DNA from: Flavobacterium sp.
GTDB lineage: Bacteria; Bacteroidota; Bacteroidia; Flavobacteriales; Flavobacteriaceae
Assembly: GCA_027484725.1 (NCBI GenBank)
Contig: JAIXSK010000039.1
Location: 1-64,000, forward strand
DNA: 64,000 nt
Direction of reading: 5' to 3'
Below the pieces are notes generated by a model that saw only the letters and a program-made list of their open reading frames with translations, did no database searches and was not told the origin of the DNA. Each line of letters begins with the position of its first letter. Position 1 is the first letter of the stretch. Positions 43,611 through 52,748 of the stretch are shown in pieces. Both the position numbers and the translations under genes were made by a program.

Positions 43611-45254
43611 CTATCGGTGTTTTAAAAAATATTCCAACAGAAAAGTGGTAGAACTGTCGTGTTTTTGAATGTTTCCGGAATCCATCTCTGCCAGAATAGA
43701 ATTGGCGAGCTGCTTGCCTAATTCAACGCCCCATTGGTCGTAACTAAAGATGTTCCAAACTACCCCTTGAACAAAGATTTTATGCTCGTACAAAGCAATC
43801 AAAGAACCCAACGTTTGTGGAGTTAATTTTTGAATCAAAAGTGTATTGGTGGGTTTGTTTCCGGAAAATACTTTGAACGGTTTAAGAAACTCGGCAGTAG
43901 TGACATCCGTATTTTGCTGATCAAATTCAGCTTGTACTTGTATAGCAGATTTTCCGTTGAGCAAGGCCTCGGTTTGAGCCAAAAAGTTGGACATGAGTTT
44001 ATCATGGTGGTTTTGATCTCCGTACAAGGGCTGTACAAATCCTATGAAATCAGTGGGAATAAGTTTAGTTCCTTGATGAATTAACTGAAAAAAGGCATGC
44101 TGCGAATTTGTCCCCGGTTCACCCCAAATAATGGTTCCGGTTTGATAAGAAACCGGTTTCCCATTGCGATCGATGCTCTTTCCGTTGCTTTCCATAATGC
44201 CTTGCTGCAAATACGGTGCGAGTTTCTGTAAATATTGTGTATATGGAATCAACGCCTCGCTTTCTGCACCAAAAAAGTTATTATACCAAATACTCAAAAG
44301 AGCCAAAATTACCGGAATGTTTTGCTTAAAAGGTTCGTTCCTGAAGTGTTCATCCATTTGATGAGCACCTTTTAAAAGTGATTCATAATGATTGTAACCC
44401 ACAGACAAACTGATTGACAAGCCTACGGCACTCCAAAGTGAAAAACGTCCGCCGACCCAATCCCACATGGGAAAAATATTCTCTGAGTCAATGCCAAATT
44501 CTGTCACTTTTTTCAAATTAGTTGAAACAGCCACAAAGTGTTTGGCCACATCTTCCTGTTTTGCAAATTGTAAAAACCAACTGCGAATGGTTTCAGAATT
44601 GGTCAACGTTTCTTGTGTTGTAAACGTTTTAGATACAATGACAAAAAGCGTGGTTTCAGGATTGATTTTCTTGAGCACTTCTTGAACATGATCGCCATCC
44701 ACATTGGAAACAAAGTGTGTTCGCAAATGGTTTTTATAGAATTGCAAGGCTTCTACAACCATTGCCGGCCCTAAGTCTGAACCGCCAATTCCAATATTGA
44801 CCACGTCGGTAAACGCTTTGCCTGTATAACCTTTATGAGTTCCGTTGATGATTTGCTCTGAAAAAGTTTTGATTTTTTCTTTGACAGCTTTAACCTCAGG
44901 CATGATATTGATGCCATCTACATGAATCACCGCATTTTCAGAAGCTCTTAAAGCCGTATGCAGAACGGCTCTTCGCTCTGTCTGGTTGATTATATCTGCA
45001 TCGAAGTATTTATTAATTGCATCCGATAAATCAACCTCTTGAGCTAGTTCTAACAACAAATCAATTGTTTCTGATGTAATGTTGTTTTTAGAATAATCGA
45101 CCAAAAAGTCGTTCCAAAGAATATGAAACTTTTGTGCTCGCTCTGCATCTGAGGCAAACAAGTTTTTGATTTCTTGTTGGCTCATTTGCTCAAAATGTTT
45201 TTTTAGTTTATTCCAAGCAACTGTTTGCGTGGGATTTATATTCTGTAACGCCAT
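43611..45254 (-). CDS. pgi: Glucose-6-phosphate isomerase
   Basis: This 547-residue enzyme interconverts glucose-6-phosphate and fructose-6-phosphate. Signatures are [28 protein letters not shown], the catalytic Glu region [12 protein letters not shown], and the C-terminal [23 protein letters not shown] containing the conserved active-site Lys. The start [11 protein letters not shown] is normal for the family. A -7 element precedes it at 45284. Confidence 0.96.
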   Translation of the reverse strand: MALQNINPTQTVAWNKLKKHFEQMSQQEIKNLFASDAERAQKFHILWNDFLVDYSKNNITSETIDLLLELAQEVDLSDAINKYFDADIINQTERRAVLHTALRASENAVIHVDGINIMPEVKAVKEKIKTFSEQIINGTHKGYTGKAFTDVVNIGIGGSDLGPAMVVEALQFYKNHLRTHFVSNVDGDHVQEVLKKINPETTLFVIVSKTFTTQETLTNSETIRSWFLQFAKQEDVAKHFVAVSTNLKKVTEFGIDSENIFPMWDWVGGRFSLWSAVGLSISLSVGYNHYESLLKGAHQMDEHFRNEPFKQNIPVILALLSIWYNNFFGAESEALIPYTQYLQKLAPYLQQGIMESNGKSIDRNGKPVSYQTGTIIWGEPGTNSQHAFFQLIHQGTKLIPTDFIGFVQPLYGDQNHHDKLMSNFLAQTEALLNGKSAIQVQAEFDQQNTDVTTAEFLKPFKVFSGNKPTNTLLIQKLTPQTLGSLIALYEHKIFVQGVVWNIFSYDQWGVELGKQLANSILAEMDSGNIQKHDSSTTFLLEYFLKHR

Positions 45255-45283
45255 AAAAATTAGGGGTTGGTTTTTTAAGCCGT

Positions 45284-45291
45284 CAAAGGTA
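45284..45291 (-). promoter_or_regulatory. -7 element of pgi
   Basis: TACCTTTG on the minus strand (45291 to 45284) matches TAnnTTTG exactly, 30 bases before the pgi ATG. The -33 position reads only CTG. Confidence 0.5.
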
Positions 45292-45343
45292 CAATTTTAT
45301 GATGTTAATTCAGGGTTAAGATTGAAGAATCCTGATGATGATT

Positions 45344-46597
45344 TTATTTTTTGTACCGCGCTTGAGCAACACTGTCTAAAGTATTCTTCAACGGCTGCAT
45401 GTATTGCATATATCTTGATAAATTTCGCTTATCCATAGATTCTGAACTTGGCAGATTAAGCCTAAGCGGGTCTACTTGAACCCCGTTTTTCCAAAAACGA
45501 TAACAAACATGCGGCCCTGTAGCCAAACCGGTACTTCCTACCCGGCCTATGACGTCTCCTTGATTAACCCGTTGACCTCTGCGGACCAAAATTTTTGACA
45601 TATGCAAATATTGGGTCGAATAGGTTCTGTCGTGCTTGACTTTCACAAAATTACCGTTTCCGGCAGTATATCCGGTTTGTTCCACCACTCCTGATGCAGT
45701 AGTCATAATGGGCGTTCCTGTGGGTGCGGCATAATCGGTTCCTTTATGAGCTTTCCAAATTAATTGTACCGGGTGAAAACGACTTTTAGCAAATCTAGAA
45801 GTAATATTGACAAATTTGAGCGGTGCTTTCAAGAAGAAATTTTTGAGTGTTTTGCCGTTTTCATCAAAGTATTCTTGTTTGCCGGAACCTATTTTTTGCT
45901 CAAATGGAAAAGCATAAATTTTCTTGCCTTTATATTCAAAAAAGGCCGCTTTTAAACTGTCTACACCATCGTAAATGGTATCATCAATATATCTTTCGGT
46001 AAAAGTTACTCCAAATTTGTCCCCTTTCTTGAGTTTGAAGAAGTCAATAGACCAAGCGTAAATTTTGGTGATTTTTCCCGCCAAAGAAACATCCACTTTT
46101 TGTTTTTGCAGTGCTTCTGAAAACGAACCGTCCAATGCTCCAGCTATGGTTCTGGTCTTGATGGTAATTGGCCTTGTTTTTTTGGTCACGTGAATCGAAT
46201 CTCTAAAATCAATCACGTAATAGGTTCCGCGGTCGGGCTGATACACAAAAGCTTGTATTTTTTGGTAGCGGTCTTTGGTTCTAAAAATCGTGTACGGCTT
46301 GCCGATGCGCATAATGCGCACATCAAAACTGTCTTTTACTTTCTCCGTAATATCATACACGCGCTTTCCATCAAGGTTTTGGCTTCCTAAAATACTGCCA
46401 AAAGTATCCCCGCTTTGAACCGTATCATTACTCACTGTAAAATCGTTGTATTTAAAACCAAATTGCTCTACCACCGGAATGGGTTTATTCATCGATTCAG
46501 GGACGAGTTGTTCTTCTTGTTTACAAGAAACAAGAAACAAAAGCGCAAAAAAGCACAGGTTGATTCTCTTCAAAATGCAATTTTTACCGGATATCAT
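45344..46597 (-). CDS. M23-family peptidase-like lipoprotein with altered zinc motif
   Basis: This 417-residue protein has a lipoprotein signal (CFFALLFLVSC) and a C-terminal LytM/M23 domain at about 285-385 that would normally cut peptidoglycan cross-bridges. The first zinc motif is intact (AHKGTDYAAP) and a further His lies in YLHMSKI. The usual HxH motif reads GPHVCYRFW, so the second His, normally a zinc ligand, is Cys. The enzyme may use Cys as ligand or be inactive. The ATG at 46597 overlaps the kynA stop as ATGA; the longer TTG opening at 46606 is rejected. Confidence 0.88.
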   Translation of the reverse strand: MISGKNCILKRINLCFFALLFLVSCKQEEQLVPESMNKPIPVVEQFGFKYNDFTVSNDTVQSGDTFGSILGSQNLDGKRVYDITEKVKDSFDVRIMRIGKPYTIFRTKDRYQKIQAFVYQPDRGTYYVIDFRDSIHVTKKTRPITIKTRTIAGALDGSFSEALQKQKVDVSLAGKITKIYAWSIDFFKLKKGDKFGVTFTERYIDDTIYDGVDSLKAAFFEYKGKKIYAFPFEQKIGSGKQEYFDENGKTLKNFFLKAPLKFVNITSRFAKSRFHPVQLIWKAHKGTDYAAPTGTPIMTTASGVVEQTGYTAGNGNFVKVKHDRTYSTQYLHMSKILVRRGQRVNQGDVIGRVGSTGLATGPHVCYRFWKNGVQVDPLRLNLPSSESMDKRNLSRYMQYMQPLKNTLDSVAQARYKK

Positions 46598-47520
46598 TCG
46601 CCCCAATTCTTGAGTTCGTCATCTGACCACAATTCCGGAAAGAAAATACGTCGTTGATATTTGGGCAACATGTATTTTTTCCAATCACTACCTCCGGTGG
46701 CCTCACCGTTTCCTTGACCACTTTCAATATATTTTTTGGCAGCGTTGAAATGCCCCATCACCCACTTAATATTTACCGTGTAATCGTAGTGGCGCATGGC
46801 TTGAATTAGCTCTGGGCTTTTCTGATCTGCCTCTGGTAACTGTTTGAATTTTCGCCAAAGATTAATGGTGTTGTATTTTTCCATTTCTCTGAGGAAGAAA
46901 TCTTTGTATTTGCGTTCGAATTCTTGTATCAAATAACTTTTTTCACCTGTTTGATGATCCTTTCCGGCTGCTTGCCAATATAAATGTTCAAAAGCATGTG
47001 TATAAGGAGTGTTTCTATCAATGGTCGCTCTAAATCTAAAATCAATTAGATTAATTAAGTCCGTTGAGGCAAATTCGATTAATCGATATTGAGCACTTTG
47101 AAAACCACTGGCAGGAGTTAGTGTATTTCGAAATTTCATGTATTGTTCTACTTCCATACCTTCTCCCATAATATCAAATGAAGTGGTAAGCATGTCAAAA
47201 TAACGACTAATTCGGCGAAGTTTTTCGGTAAAAAAAGTGGTTTGTGGGTATTCGGACTGTGTGATTTGCTCAATTTCCCATAGCACCATTTTAAACAAAA
47301 GTTCATTGACTTGATGGTACATAATGAAGACCATTTCATCGGGCAATGTGGTTCGTTGGGTTTGGATATTGAGTAAGGCATCGGTTTGGATATAATCCCA
47401 ATAAGTGATTGGTTTTGCCCAAAGAAGGCCTTCTAAATGAGTATCTGTTTTTTGATTGATGGCTTTGAACTTTTCGTCCAAACGATCTAGTATTTCTTGT
47501 GTAGGATGTGTTATTTCCAT
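46594..47520 (-). CDS. kynA: Tryptophan 2,3-dioxygenase
   Basis: This 308-residue haem enzyme opens the indole ring of tryptophan to N-formylkynurenine. Family motifs are FRNTLTPASGFQSAQYR for substrate and haem binding, the N-terminal HLEGLLWAKPITYWDYI, and GGSDWKKYMLP near the C terminus. Its ATG overlaps the DUF3108 stop by one base and its stop overlaps the M23 start, so the three genes form one coupled operon. No kynurenine formamidase or kynureninase is in the window. Confidence 0.94.
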   Translation of the reverse strand: MEITHPTQEILDRLDEKFKAINQKTDTHLEGLLWAKPITYWDYIQTDALLNIQTQRTTLPDEMVFIMYHQVNELLFKMVLWEIEQITQSEYPQTTFFTEKLRRISRYFDMLTTSFDIMGEGMEVEQYMKFRNTLTPASGFQSAQYRLIEFASTDLINLIDFRFRATIDRNTPYTHAFEHLYWQAAGKDHQTGEKSYLIQEFERKYKDFFLREMEKYNTINLWRKFKQLPEADQKSPELIQAMRHYDYTVNIKWVMGHFNAAKKYIESGQGNGEATGGSDWKKYMLPKYQRRIFFPELWSDDELKNWGE

Positions 47521-48296
47521 CAGGATTTAATTTTAACTCTAAAAGAATATTTTAAGCCTTTGAATGCATCTAAGTCGGCTTTTAAGGATCCAACCGCTAA
47601 ACTAGCCTTGATGCGTAGCGGGATTTTATTATCATCGTCAGATATCCAAACCGTTAAACTTTCTTCTTCTTTGAAAACACGGCCAGATTGAACCAGCGGT
47701 CTAAAAATCATGCAAGGAACAACGCCGAATTTGGTATCAATATCTTCGTTTCCTAAAAATTTAAGTTTGAATTTTGTGATTTCGCCATCAAAAAACATGT
47801 CAACTGCAACTGATTCTCCGGGTTTCATCCGGTCAATGGCGGGGTAATTTCTCAAGTAATAAAAGGTAGAAACAATGTCTTGAACATTCTCGGTAACAGG
47901 ATATGTTTTCTCAGATTTATTCTTGTAGTCTTTCACCAAGACTTTATTGTCATCTTGATTAAAAAAACCTTCTTGATCTTTGCGGTATCCGCCCTCGTCA
48001 ATCTTTCTGACAAACTGGTAAGGTTTCCCTGTTTCTTTGTCAAAATAACTCTCATATAAATCTTCAACTTTGAAAAAGAATCGAGACATTCCTGTGGTGT
48101 ATCCTTTGCCTACAGCATGATAAACTTTTTTATTGTTTCGAACAGCTTCTTTAACTTCTAGGGTAGCATAACCAGCATTGATGAACCCATAATGAATTCT
48201 GAATTTGTACCATTCGCCCACATCAAAGGCTCTTTCCTTTTGGCTACTAAAACCAAACGTGCTTATAATCAATACAAATGCAATGGCTTTTTTCAT
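47520..48296 (-). CDS. DUF3108-domain exported protein
   Basis: This 258-residue protein has a signal peptide (MKKAIAFVLIISTFGFSSQ) and the DUF3108 pattern: VGEWYKFRIHYGFINAGYATLEV near the N terminus, a central YRKDQEGFFNQ and the C-terminal FGVVPCMIFRPLVQSGRVF, then LTVWISDDDNKIPLRIKASLAVGSLKADL. The family is periplasmic or outer-membrane associated with no established activity. ATG 48296 is used because the opening at 48308 is TTG. It is the first gene of the kynA operon. Confidence 0.85.
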   Translation of the reverse strand: MKKAIAFVLIISTFGFSSQKERAFDVGEWYKFRIHYGFINAGYATLEVKEAVRNNKKVYHAVGKGYTTGMSRFFFKVEDLYESYFDKETGKPYQFVRKIDEGGYRKDQEGFFNQDDNKVLVKDYKNKSEKTYPVTENVQDIVSTFYYLRNYPAIDRMKPGESVAVDMFFDGEITKFKLKFLGNEDIDTKFGVVPCMIFRPLVQSGRVFKEEESLTVWISDDDNKIPLRIKASLAVGSLKADLDAFKGLKYSFRVKIKS

Positions 48297-48354
48297 ACTT
48301 GTTTTCAATTGATTTCGCCCCGAAACGCAATATCCGTTCCAAATGTATTAAAAC

Positions 48355-48467
48355 AAAAAAACCCAGTCAAAATCATGACCGGGTTTTTATGCTATTAACC
48401 AACCAAAAACTATAAATTATGAAAAAATTTATATAAAAACCTCCGGAAACCACTCCTTTGGTTTTTG
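48355..48467 (-). ncRNA. Small RNA or terminated leader upstream of the kynA operon
   Basis: The 297-base gap between hppD and the DUF3108 gene holds a complete small transcription unit on the minus strand: an exact promoter, about 110 bases of RNA and a strong terminator (ACCCAGTCA 48361-48369 with TGACCGGGT 48376-48384, one mismatch, U7). Inside, ACCAACCAAAAAC (48398-48410) can pair with GTTTTTGTTGGT (48461-48472) with one bulge, enclosing a second stem of AAACCA (48447-48452) with TGGTTT (48459-48464). There is no ATG-led frame of useful length on the transcribed strand. It is either a free small RNA or an attenuator leader, because the first operon ATG lies only about 60 bases past the terminator. 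Confidence 0.65.
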
Positions 48468-48473
48468 TTGGTG

Positions 48474-48505
48474 CAAATATAGGCCGGTTTTTGAAATATT
48501 GTCAA
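48474..48505 (-). promoter_or_regulatory. Promoter of the small RNA at 48355-48467
   Basis: TTGAC (48505 to 48501), 19 bases, then TATATTTG (48481 to 48474) on the minus strand fits the Bacteroidota consensus and predicts a transcript start near 48467. Confidence 0.7.
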
Positions 48506-48593
48506 CAAAAATTCAACTTTAACACTCTTAATTAATAAATCATATTAATTACAGCGTTTATTTTGAAAATTTATTAAAAAAGCGAAGACGTTT

Positions 48594-49754
48594 TTACAAA
48601 GTCCCCCTTTTTTCTTGTTCGCGTTCAATTGATTCAAACAACGCTTTAAAATTTCCGGCTCCAAATCCTCTGGCGCCCATTCTTTGAATTATCTCAAAGA
48701 AAAGGGTAGGTCGGTCTTCAACAGGTTTGGTGAAAATCTGCAGAAGATATCCTTCTTCATCAGCATCAACCATAATAGCGAGTTTTTCAATCTCGGCTAA
48801 ATCTTCTTTCATCATCTTCATGTGCTCGCCCAAACGATTCGGAATTTCTTCATAATAAGCTTTGGGAGGAGCTGACAAAAATTCAACACCCCGGGCTCTT
48901 AAACCTGTGACCGTTTTAATAATATCGTCTGTAGCTACAGCTATGTGCTGCACGCCAGGGCTTTCATAAAAATCAAGATATTCTTCAATCTGAGACTTCT
49001 TTTTACCTTCAGCCGGTTCGTTGATTGGAAACTTAATCCTTCCGTTACCGTTGCTCATGACTTTACTCATCAAGGCCGAATATTCGGTGTGAATTTGGCT
49101 GTCATCAAACGAAAGAAAATTTTCAAATCCCATCACATCCTCGTACCATTTAACCCATTGATTCATTTCGCCCCAACCCACATTTCCTACCATGTGATCG
49201 ATGTATTTCAAGCCCAGCGGTTCCGGGTTATAATCTGATTTCCATTCTACAAAACCCGGCAAAAATATACCGTTGTAGTTTTTGCGTTCAACAAAAATAT
49301 GCACCGTTTCTCCGTAGGTGTAAATTCCGGAACGAACCACTTCACCGTGCTCATCTTTCTCAACAATTGGCTCCATGAATGATTTGGCACCTCGTTTTGT
49401 AGTTTCTTCCCAAGCAGAACGGGCATCTTCAACCCATAATGCAACCACTTTTACACCATCACCGTGTTTTACAATATGATCATTAATAGGTGATTTACTG
49501 TTGAGGGGCGTGGTTAAAACCAATTTGATTTTATCTTGTTTGAGCACATAACTTACTGAATCTTTCGAGCTGGTTTCTAACCCACGGTAAGCCATCGACT
49601 GAAAACCAAAAGCTGTTTTATAAAAGTGTGCCGATTGTTTGGCGTTCCCTACATAAAATTCGACATAATCTGTGCCCAAAAGCGGAAGAAAATCTTGAGC
49701 GCCTTCAAATATTTTTTCTAAACCGTATTCAACGGAAGTTATTTCTTTTGACAT
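48594..49754 (-). CDS. hppD: 4-Hydroxyphenylpyruvate dioxygenase
   Basis: This 386-residue non-haem iron enzyme converts 4-hydroxyphenylpyruvate to homogentisate in tyrosine breakdown. Two VOC domains are visible; iron ligands are His in YIDHMVGNV, His in GVQHIAVATDDI and Glu in PTLFFEIIQRMGARGFGAGNFKAL. ATG 49754 is preferred to the TTG opening at 49778. It lies 52 bases after hmgA and they probably form an operon. Confidence 0.96.
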   Translation of the reverse strand: MSKEITSVEYGLEKIFEGAQDFLPLLGTDYVEFYVGNAKQSAHFYKTAFGFQSMAYRGLETSSKDSVSYVLKQDKIKLVLTTPLNSKSPINDHIVKHGDGVKVVALWVEDARSAWEETTKRGAKSFMEPIVEKDEHGEVVRSGIYTYGETVHIFVERKNYNGIFLPGFVEWKSDYNPEPLGLKYIDHMVGNVGWGEMNQWVKWYEDVMGFENFLSFDDSQIHTEYSALMSKVMSNGNGRIKFPINEPAEGKKKSQIEEYLDFYESPGVQHIAVATDDIIKTVTGLRARGVEFLSAPPKAYYEEIPNRLGEHMKMMKEDLAEIEKLAIMVDADEEGYLLQIFTKPVEDRPTLFFEIIQRMGARGFGAGNFKALFESIEREQEKRGTL

Positions 49755-49806
49755 AATAATAAAAGTATTTGTGGACAAAGTCTGCCCGAAAGTTGTGTTT
49801 CAATTT

Positions 49807-50964
49807 TTACTCTAACCAAGATTGATAGTACTTATCATCGGCAATTTTCATGGCTTCTTCAGTAACCATCAAAGGCTTAAAAGTATCCACCATAACGGCT
49901 AATTCGAGTGTTTCTTTTTTGCCGATACTTCTTTCAGTTGCGCCTGGATGTGGACCGTGTGGAATGCCTGCCGGATGCAGTGAGATATGACCGGCTTCAA
50001 TGTCATTTCTACTCATAAAATCGCCATCCACGTAATAAAGAACCTCATCTGAATCGATGTTGCTGTGGTTGTAAGGCGCTGGAATAGCGTCGGGATGATA
50101 ATCATACAAACGAGGTACAAAAGAGCAAACCACAAAAGCGTCGGTTTCAAAAGTTTGGTGCACCGGAGGCGGCTGGTGAATTCTACCGGTAATCGGCTCA
50201 AAATCGTGGATGGAGAAGGCATACGGATAATTGTATCCGTCGTAACCAACTACATCAAACGGATGCGTGGCATAAATCATATCAAAAATTTCGTCTTTCT
50301 TTTTGACCTTGATGACAAAATCTCCTTTTTCATTATTGGTTTCAAGTTCCTGCGGACGACGAATATCGCGCTCACAAAAAGGCGAATGTTCTAACAATTG
50401 TCCAAACCAGTTCCGATAACGTTTTGGGGTGTAAATAGGGCGGTGTGATTCAACAATAAACAAACGGTTATCATCGGTATCAAAGTCAATTTTATAGATG
50501 ATCCCTCGTGGAATCAGCAAATAATCTCCGTATTTAAAATCGAGATTCCCCAGCATGGTTCTAAGCTTTCCGGTTCCGCGGTGGATAAAAATCAATTCGT
50601 CAGAATCTGTGTTTTTATAAAAATAATCCGTGGTTGATTTTTGAGGTGCCGCCAAAGCAATATGGCAATCTGAATTGGTCAAAACGATTTTTCTGGATTG
50701 TAAATAATCTGCCTCCGGATTTACTTGAAACCCGCGCAAACGGTACGATTGCATGTTGTTGGCTTTGGCAATTTTGGGGGCAACGCTGTATTGACCGCGA
50801 ATTTCTTTTACTTGGGTCGGACGATGCTCGTGATAAGAATTGGTAGACATTCCGTCAAAGCCAACGGTTCCGAAGAGCTGTTCGTAATACAAATCTCCGT
50901 TGGGTTTTCTGAATTGAATATGTCTTTTGTGTGGAATGCTTCCTAGTTTGTGATATATAGGCAT
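49807..50964 (-). CDS. hmgA: Homogentisate 1,2-dioxygenase
   Basis: This 385-residue iron enzyme opens the ring of homogentisate to maleylacetoacetate, the step after HppD. The cupin-like core and the C-terminal iron site are seen in NIDSDEVLYYVDGDF and ISLHPAGIPHGPHPGA. The sequence is shorter than the roughly 440-residue proteobacterial and eukaryotic forms, as is usual in this phylum. Fumarylacetoacetase and maleylacetoacetate isomerase genes are not in the window. Confidence 0.93.
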   Translation of the reverse strand: MPIYHKLGSIPHKRHIQFRKPNGDLYYEQLFGTVGFDGMSTNSYHEHRPTQVKEIRGQYSVAPKIAKANNMQSYRLRGFQVNPEADYLQSRKIVLTNSDCHIALAAPQKSTTDYFYKNTDSDELIFIHRGTGKLRTMLGNLDFKYGDYLLIPRGIIYKIDFDTDDNRLFIVESHRPIYTPKRYRNWFGQLLEHSPFCERDIRRPQELETNNEKGDFVIKVKKKDEIFDMIYATHPFDVVGYDGYNYPYAFSIHDFEPITGRIHQPPPVHQTFETDAFVVCSFVPRLYDYHPDAIPAPYNHSNIDSDEVLYYVDGDFMSRNDIEAGHISLHPAGIPHGPHPGATERSIGKKETLELAVMVDTFKPLMVTEEAMKIADDKYYQSWLE

Positions 50965-51134
50965 GACTATGTGTTTTTAATGAACGTATTGATTTTTTAC
51001 TCAAAAACGCTCAATCACTCCGGATTTCTTTTCATCAGAAATTGCAGATAAGCCAATAAACCGCTCCAACTATTTTTCATAATAACAAATATCGGAAAAA
51101 ATTATATCGACCAACGAGTAAAATCATAAAAAAA

Positions 51135-51172
51135 TCCAAATTCTGCTTCGGGATGCTGAAACAAAATTTGGA
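51135..51172 (-). terminator. Terminator of the amino-acid permease gene
   Basis: TCCAAATT (51135-51142) pairs with AATTTGGA (51165-51172), 24 bases after the permease stop. The A-rich flank supplies the U-tract on the minus strand. The rest of the 50965-51195 gap shows no gene. Confidence 0.7.
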
Positions 51173-51195
51173 CTTTTATAGTAGCTTTTTAAGCT

Positions 51196-52671
51196 TTATT
51201 CTGGGTTGTTGAGCTTACTGTGTTTTTTACTGTATCCGAAGTAAATAACCAAACCAATAATCAACCAACCAATTAATCTGAGCCAGTTCGTCCAACCCAA
51301 ACCATAAATCATGGCCAAACAAACCAACACGCCGAGTATAGGAACAATAGGTACCAACGGAGTTTTGAATTCACGCGGCATGTCCGGATTGGTTTTGCGC
51401 AAAACAATCACAGAAATACAAACCAAAATAAAGGCAAATAAAGTACCTATACTGGTCATATCTCCTACAATGTCGCCGGGTATGAACGCAGCAAACAAAC
51501 CTACAATGACCATAATAACTAAATTGGCCTTGTAAGGAGTTTTGTATTTTGTGTGCAAATCACCAAAAGCCTGAGGAAGTAATCCGTCTTTGCCCATTGA
51601 ATAAAACACCCTTGATTGCCCGAGTAACATTACCAAAATAACCGAGGTAAATCCGAACAAAATAGCTACCGTTACAAATTGTGCCAACCATTGATAACCC
51701 GATCCCATAGCCGAAGTAATGGCATTGGCTACAGAGGCTTCTTTTCCGCTTGTTCTGAAAAATTCAACCGATTCTAAGCCGGTCAATACATGGGCAAACA
51801 AAATGTACAAAACAGTACAAATAGCTAATGAGCCTAAGATTCCAATAGGCATATCTCGTTTTGGATTTTTAGTTTCTTGAGCAGCAGTACTAACAGCATC
51901 AAATCCGATGAATGCAAAAAATACAGTTCCGGCAGCACCCAAGATTCCGAGAATTCCACCAAAATGATGATCTACCCCGTGTTCATCTGTAAAAATTGCC
52001 GGCTCAGGAATATATGGCGTATGGTTTTCTGGATGTACAAAACTCCATCCGAAAACAATAATCATCACCACAATGCTCACTTTGACCACAACAATTAATC
52101 CGTTGACAAAAGCGGATTCTTGCGTTCCTTTAATAAGGAGCAAGCTAATAACAGCTACAATAAACAAAGCCGGAAGATTGATGATTCCATGAATTCCTGC
52201 ATCAGAGACTTGCAGCGGAGAATGACACCATTCATAGGGTATAGGACTCGTATGCAGCACGTTGACCAGCAGGTTGTTGAGGTATTCACTCCAAGCAATA
52301 CCAACGGTAGCTGCACCTACAGCATACTCTAAAATCAAATCCCAACCAATGATCCAAGCGAGCAATTCACCCATCGTGGCATAAGTATAAGTGTAGGCAC
52401 TTCCTGAGATGGGAATCGATGAAGAAAGTTCAGCATAACACAATCCGGCCAAAGCACAACCAATGGCCGCTACAATGAAACCAATGGTAACCGAAGGCCC
52501 GGCATTTTGGGCAGCAGCAGTCGCTGTTCTTACAAACAAACCGGCACCGATAATGGCCCCAATTCCTAAAGCAACTAATGACCAAGCGGTCAGCGTTCTC
52601 TTCATCCCTTTTTCAGATTCTGAGGCTTCACTTAATAATTGAGTTATTGATTTTTTCTTCCAAATTGACAT
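51196..52671 (-). CDS. APC-superfamily amino-acid permease
   Basis: This 491-residue inner-membrane transporter has about 12 hydrophobic helices. The first helix carries the APC signature GIGAIIGAGLFVRTA, and a later FFAFIGFDAVSTAAQETKNPKRDMPIGI matches the cationic amino-acid transporter branch (CAT/YfnA type). Substrate is not certain; proximity to tyrosine and tryptophan breakdown genes makes an aromatic amino acid possible but the branch usually carries cationic or neutral ones. ATG 52671 replaces a TTG opening at 52677. Confidence 0.9.
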   Translation of the reverse strand: MSIWKKKSITQLLSEASESEKGMKRTLTAWSLVALGIGAIIGAGLFVRTATAAAQNAGPSVTIGFIVAAIGCALAGLCYAELSSSIPISGSAYTYTYATMGELLAWIIGWDLILEYAVGAATVGIAWSEYLNNLLVNVLHTSPIPYEWCHSPLQVSDAGIHGIINLPALFIVAVISLLLIKGTQESAFVNGLIVVVKVSIVVMIIVFGWSFVHPENHTPYIPEPAIFTDEHGVDHHFGGILGILGAAGTVFFAFIGFDAVSTAAQETKNPKRDMPIGILGSLAICTVLYILFAHVLTGLESVEFFRTSGKEASVANAITSAMGSGYQWLAQFVTVAILFGFTSVILVMLLGQSRVFYSMGKDGLLPQAFGDLHTKYKTPYKANLVIMVIVGLFAAFIPGDIVGDMTSIGTLFAFILVCISVIVLRKTNPDMPREFKTPLVPIVPILGVLVCLAMIYGLGWTNWLRLIGWLIIGLVIYFGYSKKHSKLNNPE

Positions 52672-52748
52672 AAGCAACTATTTTAATCGTTAGTGGTTTT
52701 CAAATATATTGTTTTTTAAACAACGTCAAGCATATTTTTTAGTCATTG

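Noticed and set aside
48420..48440. Plus-strand five-codon frame (ATG AAA AAA TTT ATA then stop) as a leader peptide
   Set aside because: No plus-strand gene follows; the surrounding promoter and terminator signals are on the minus strand.
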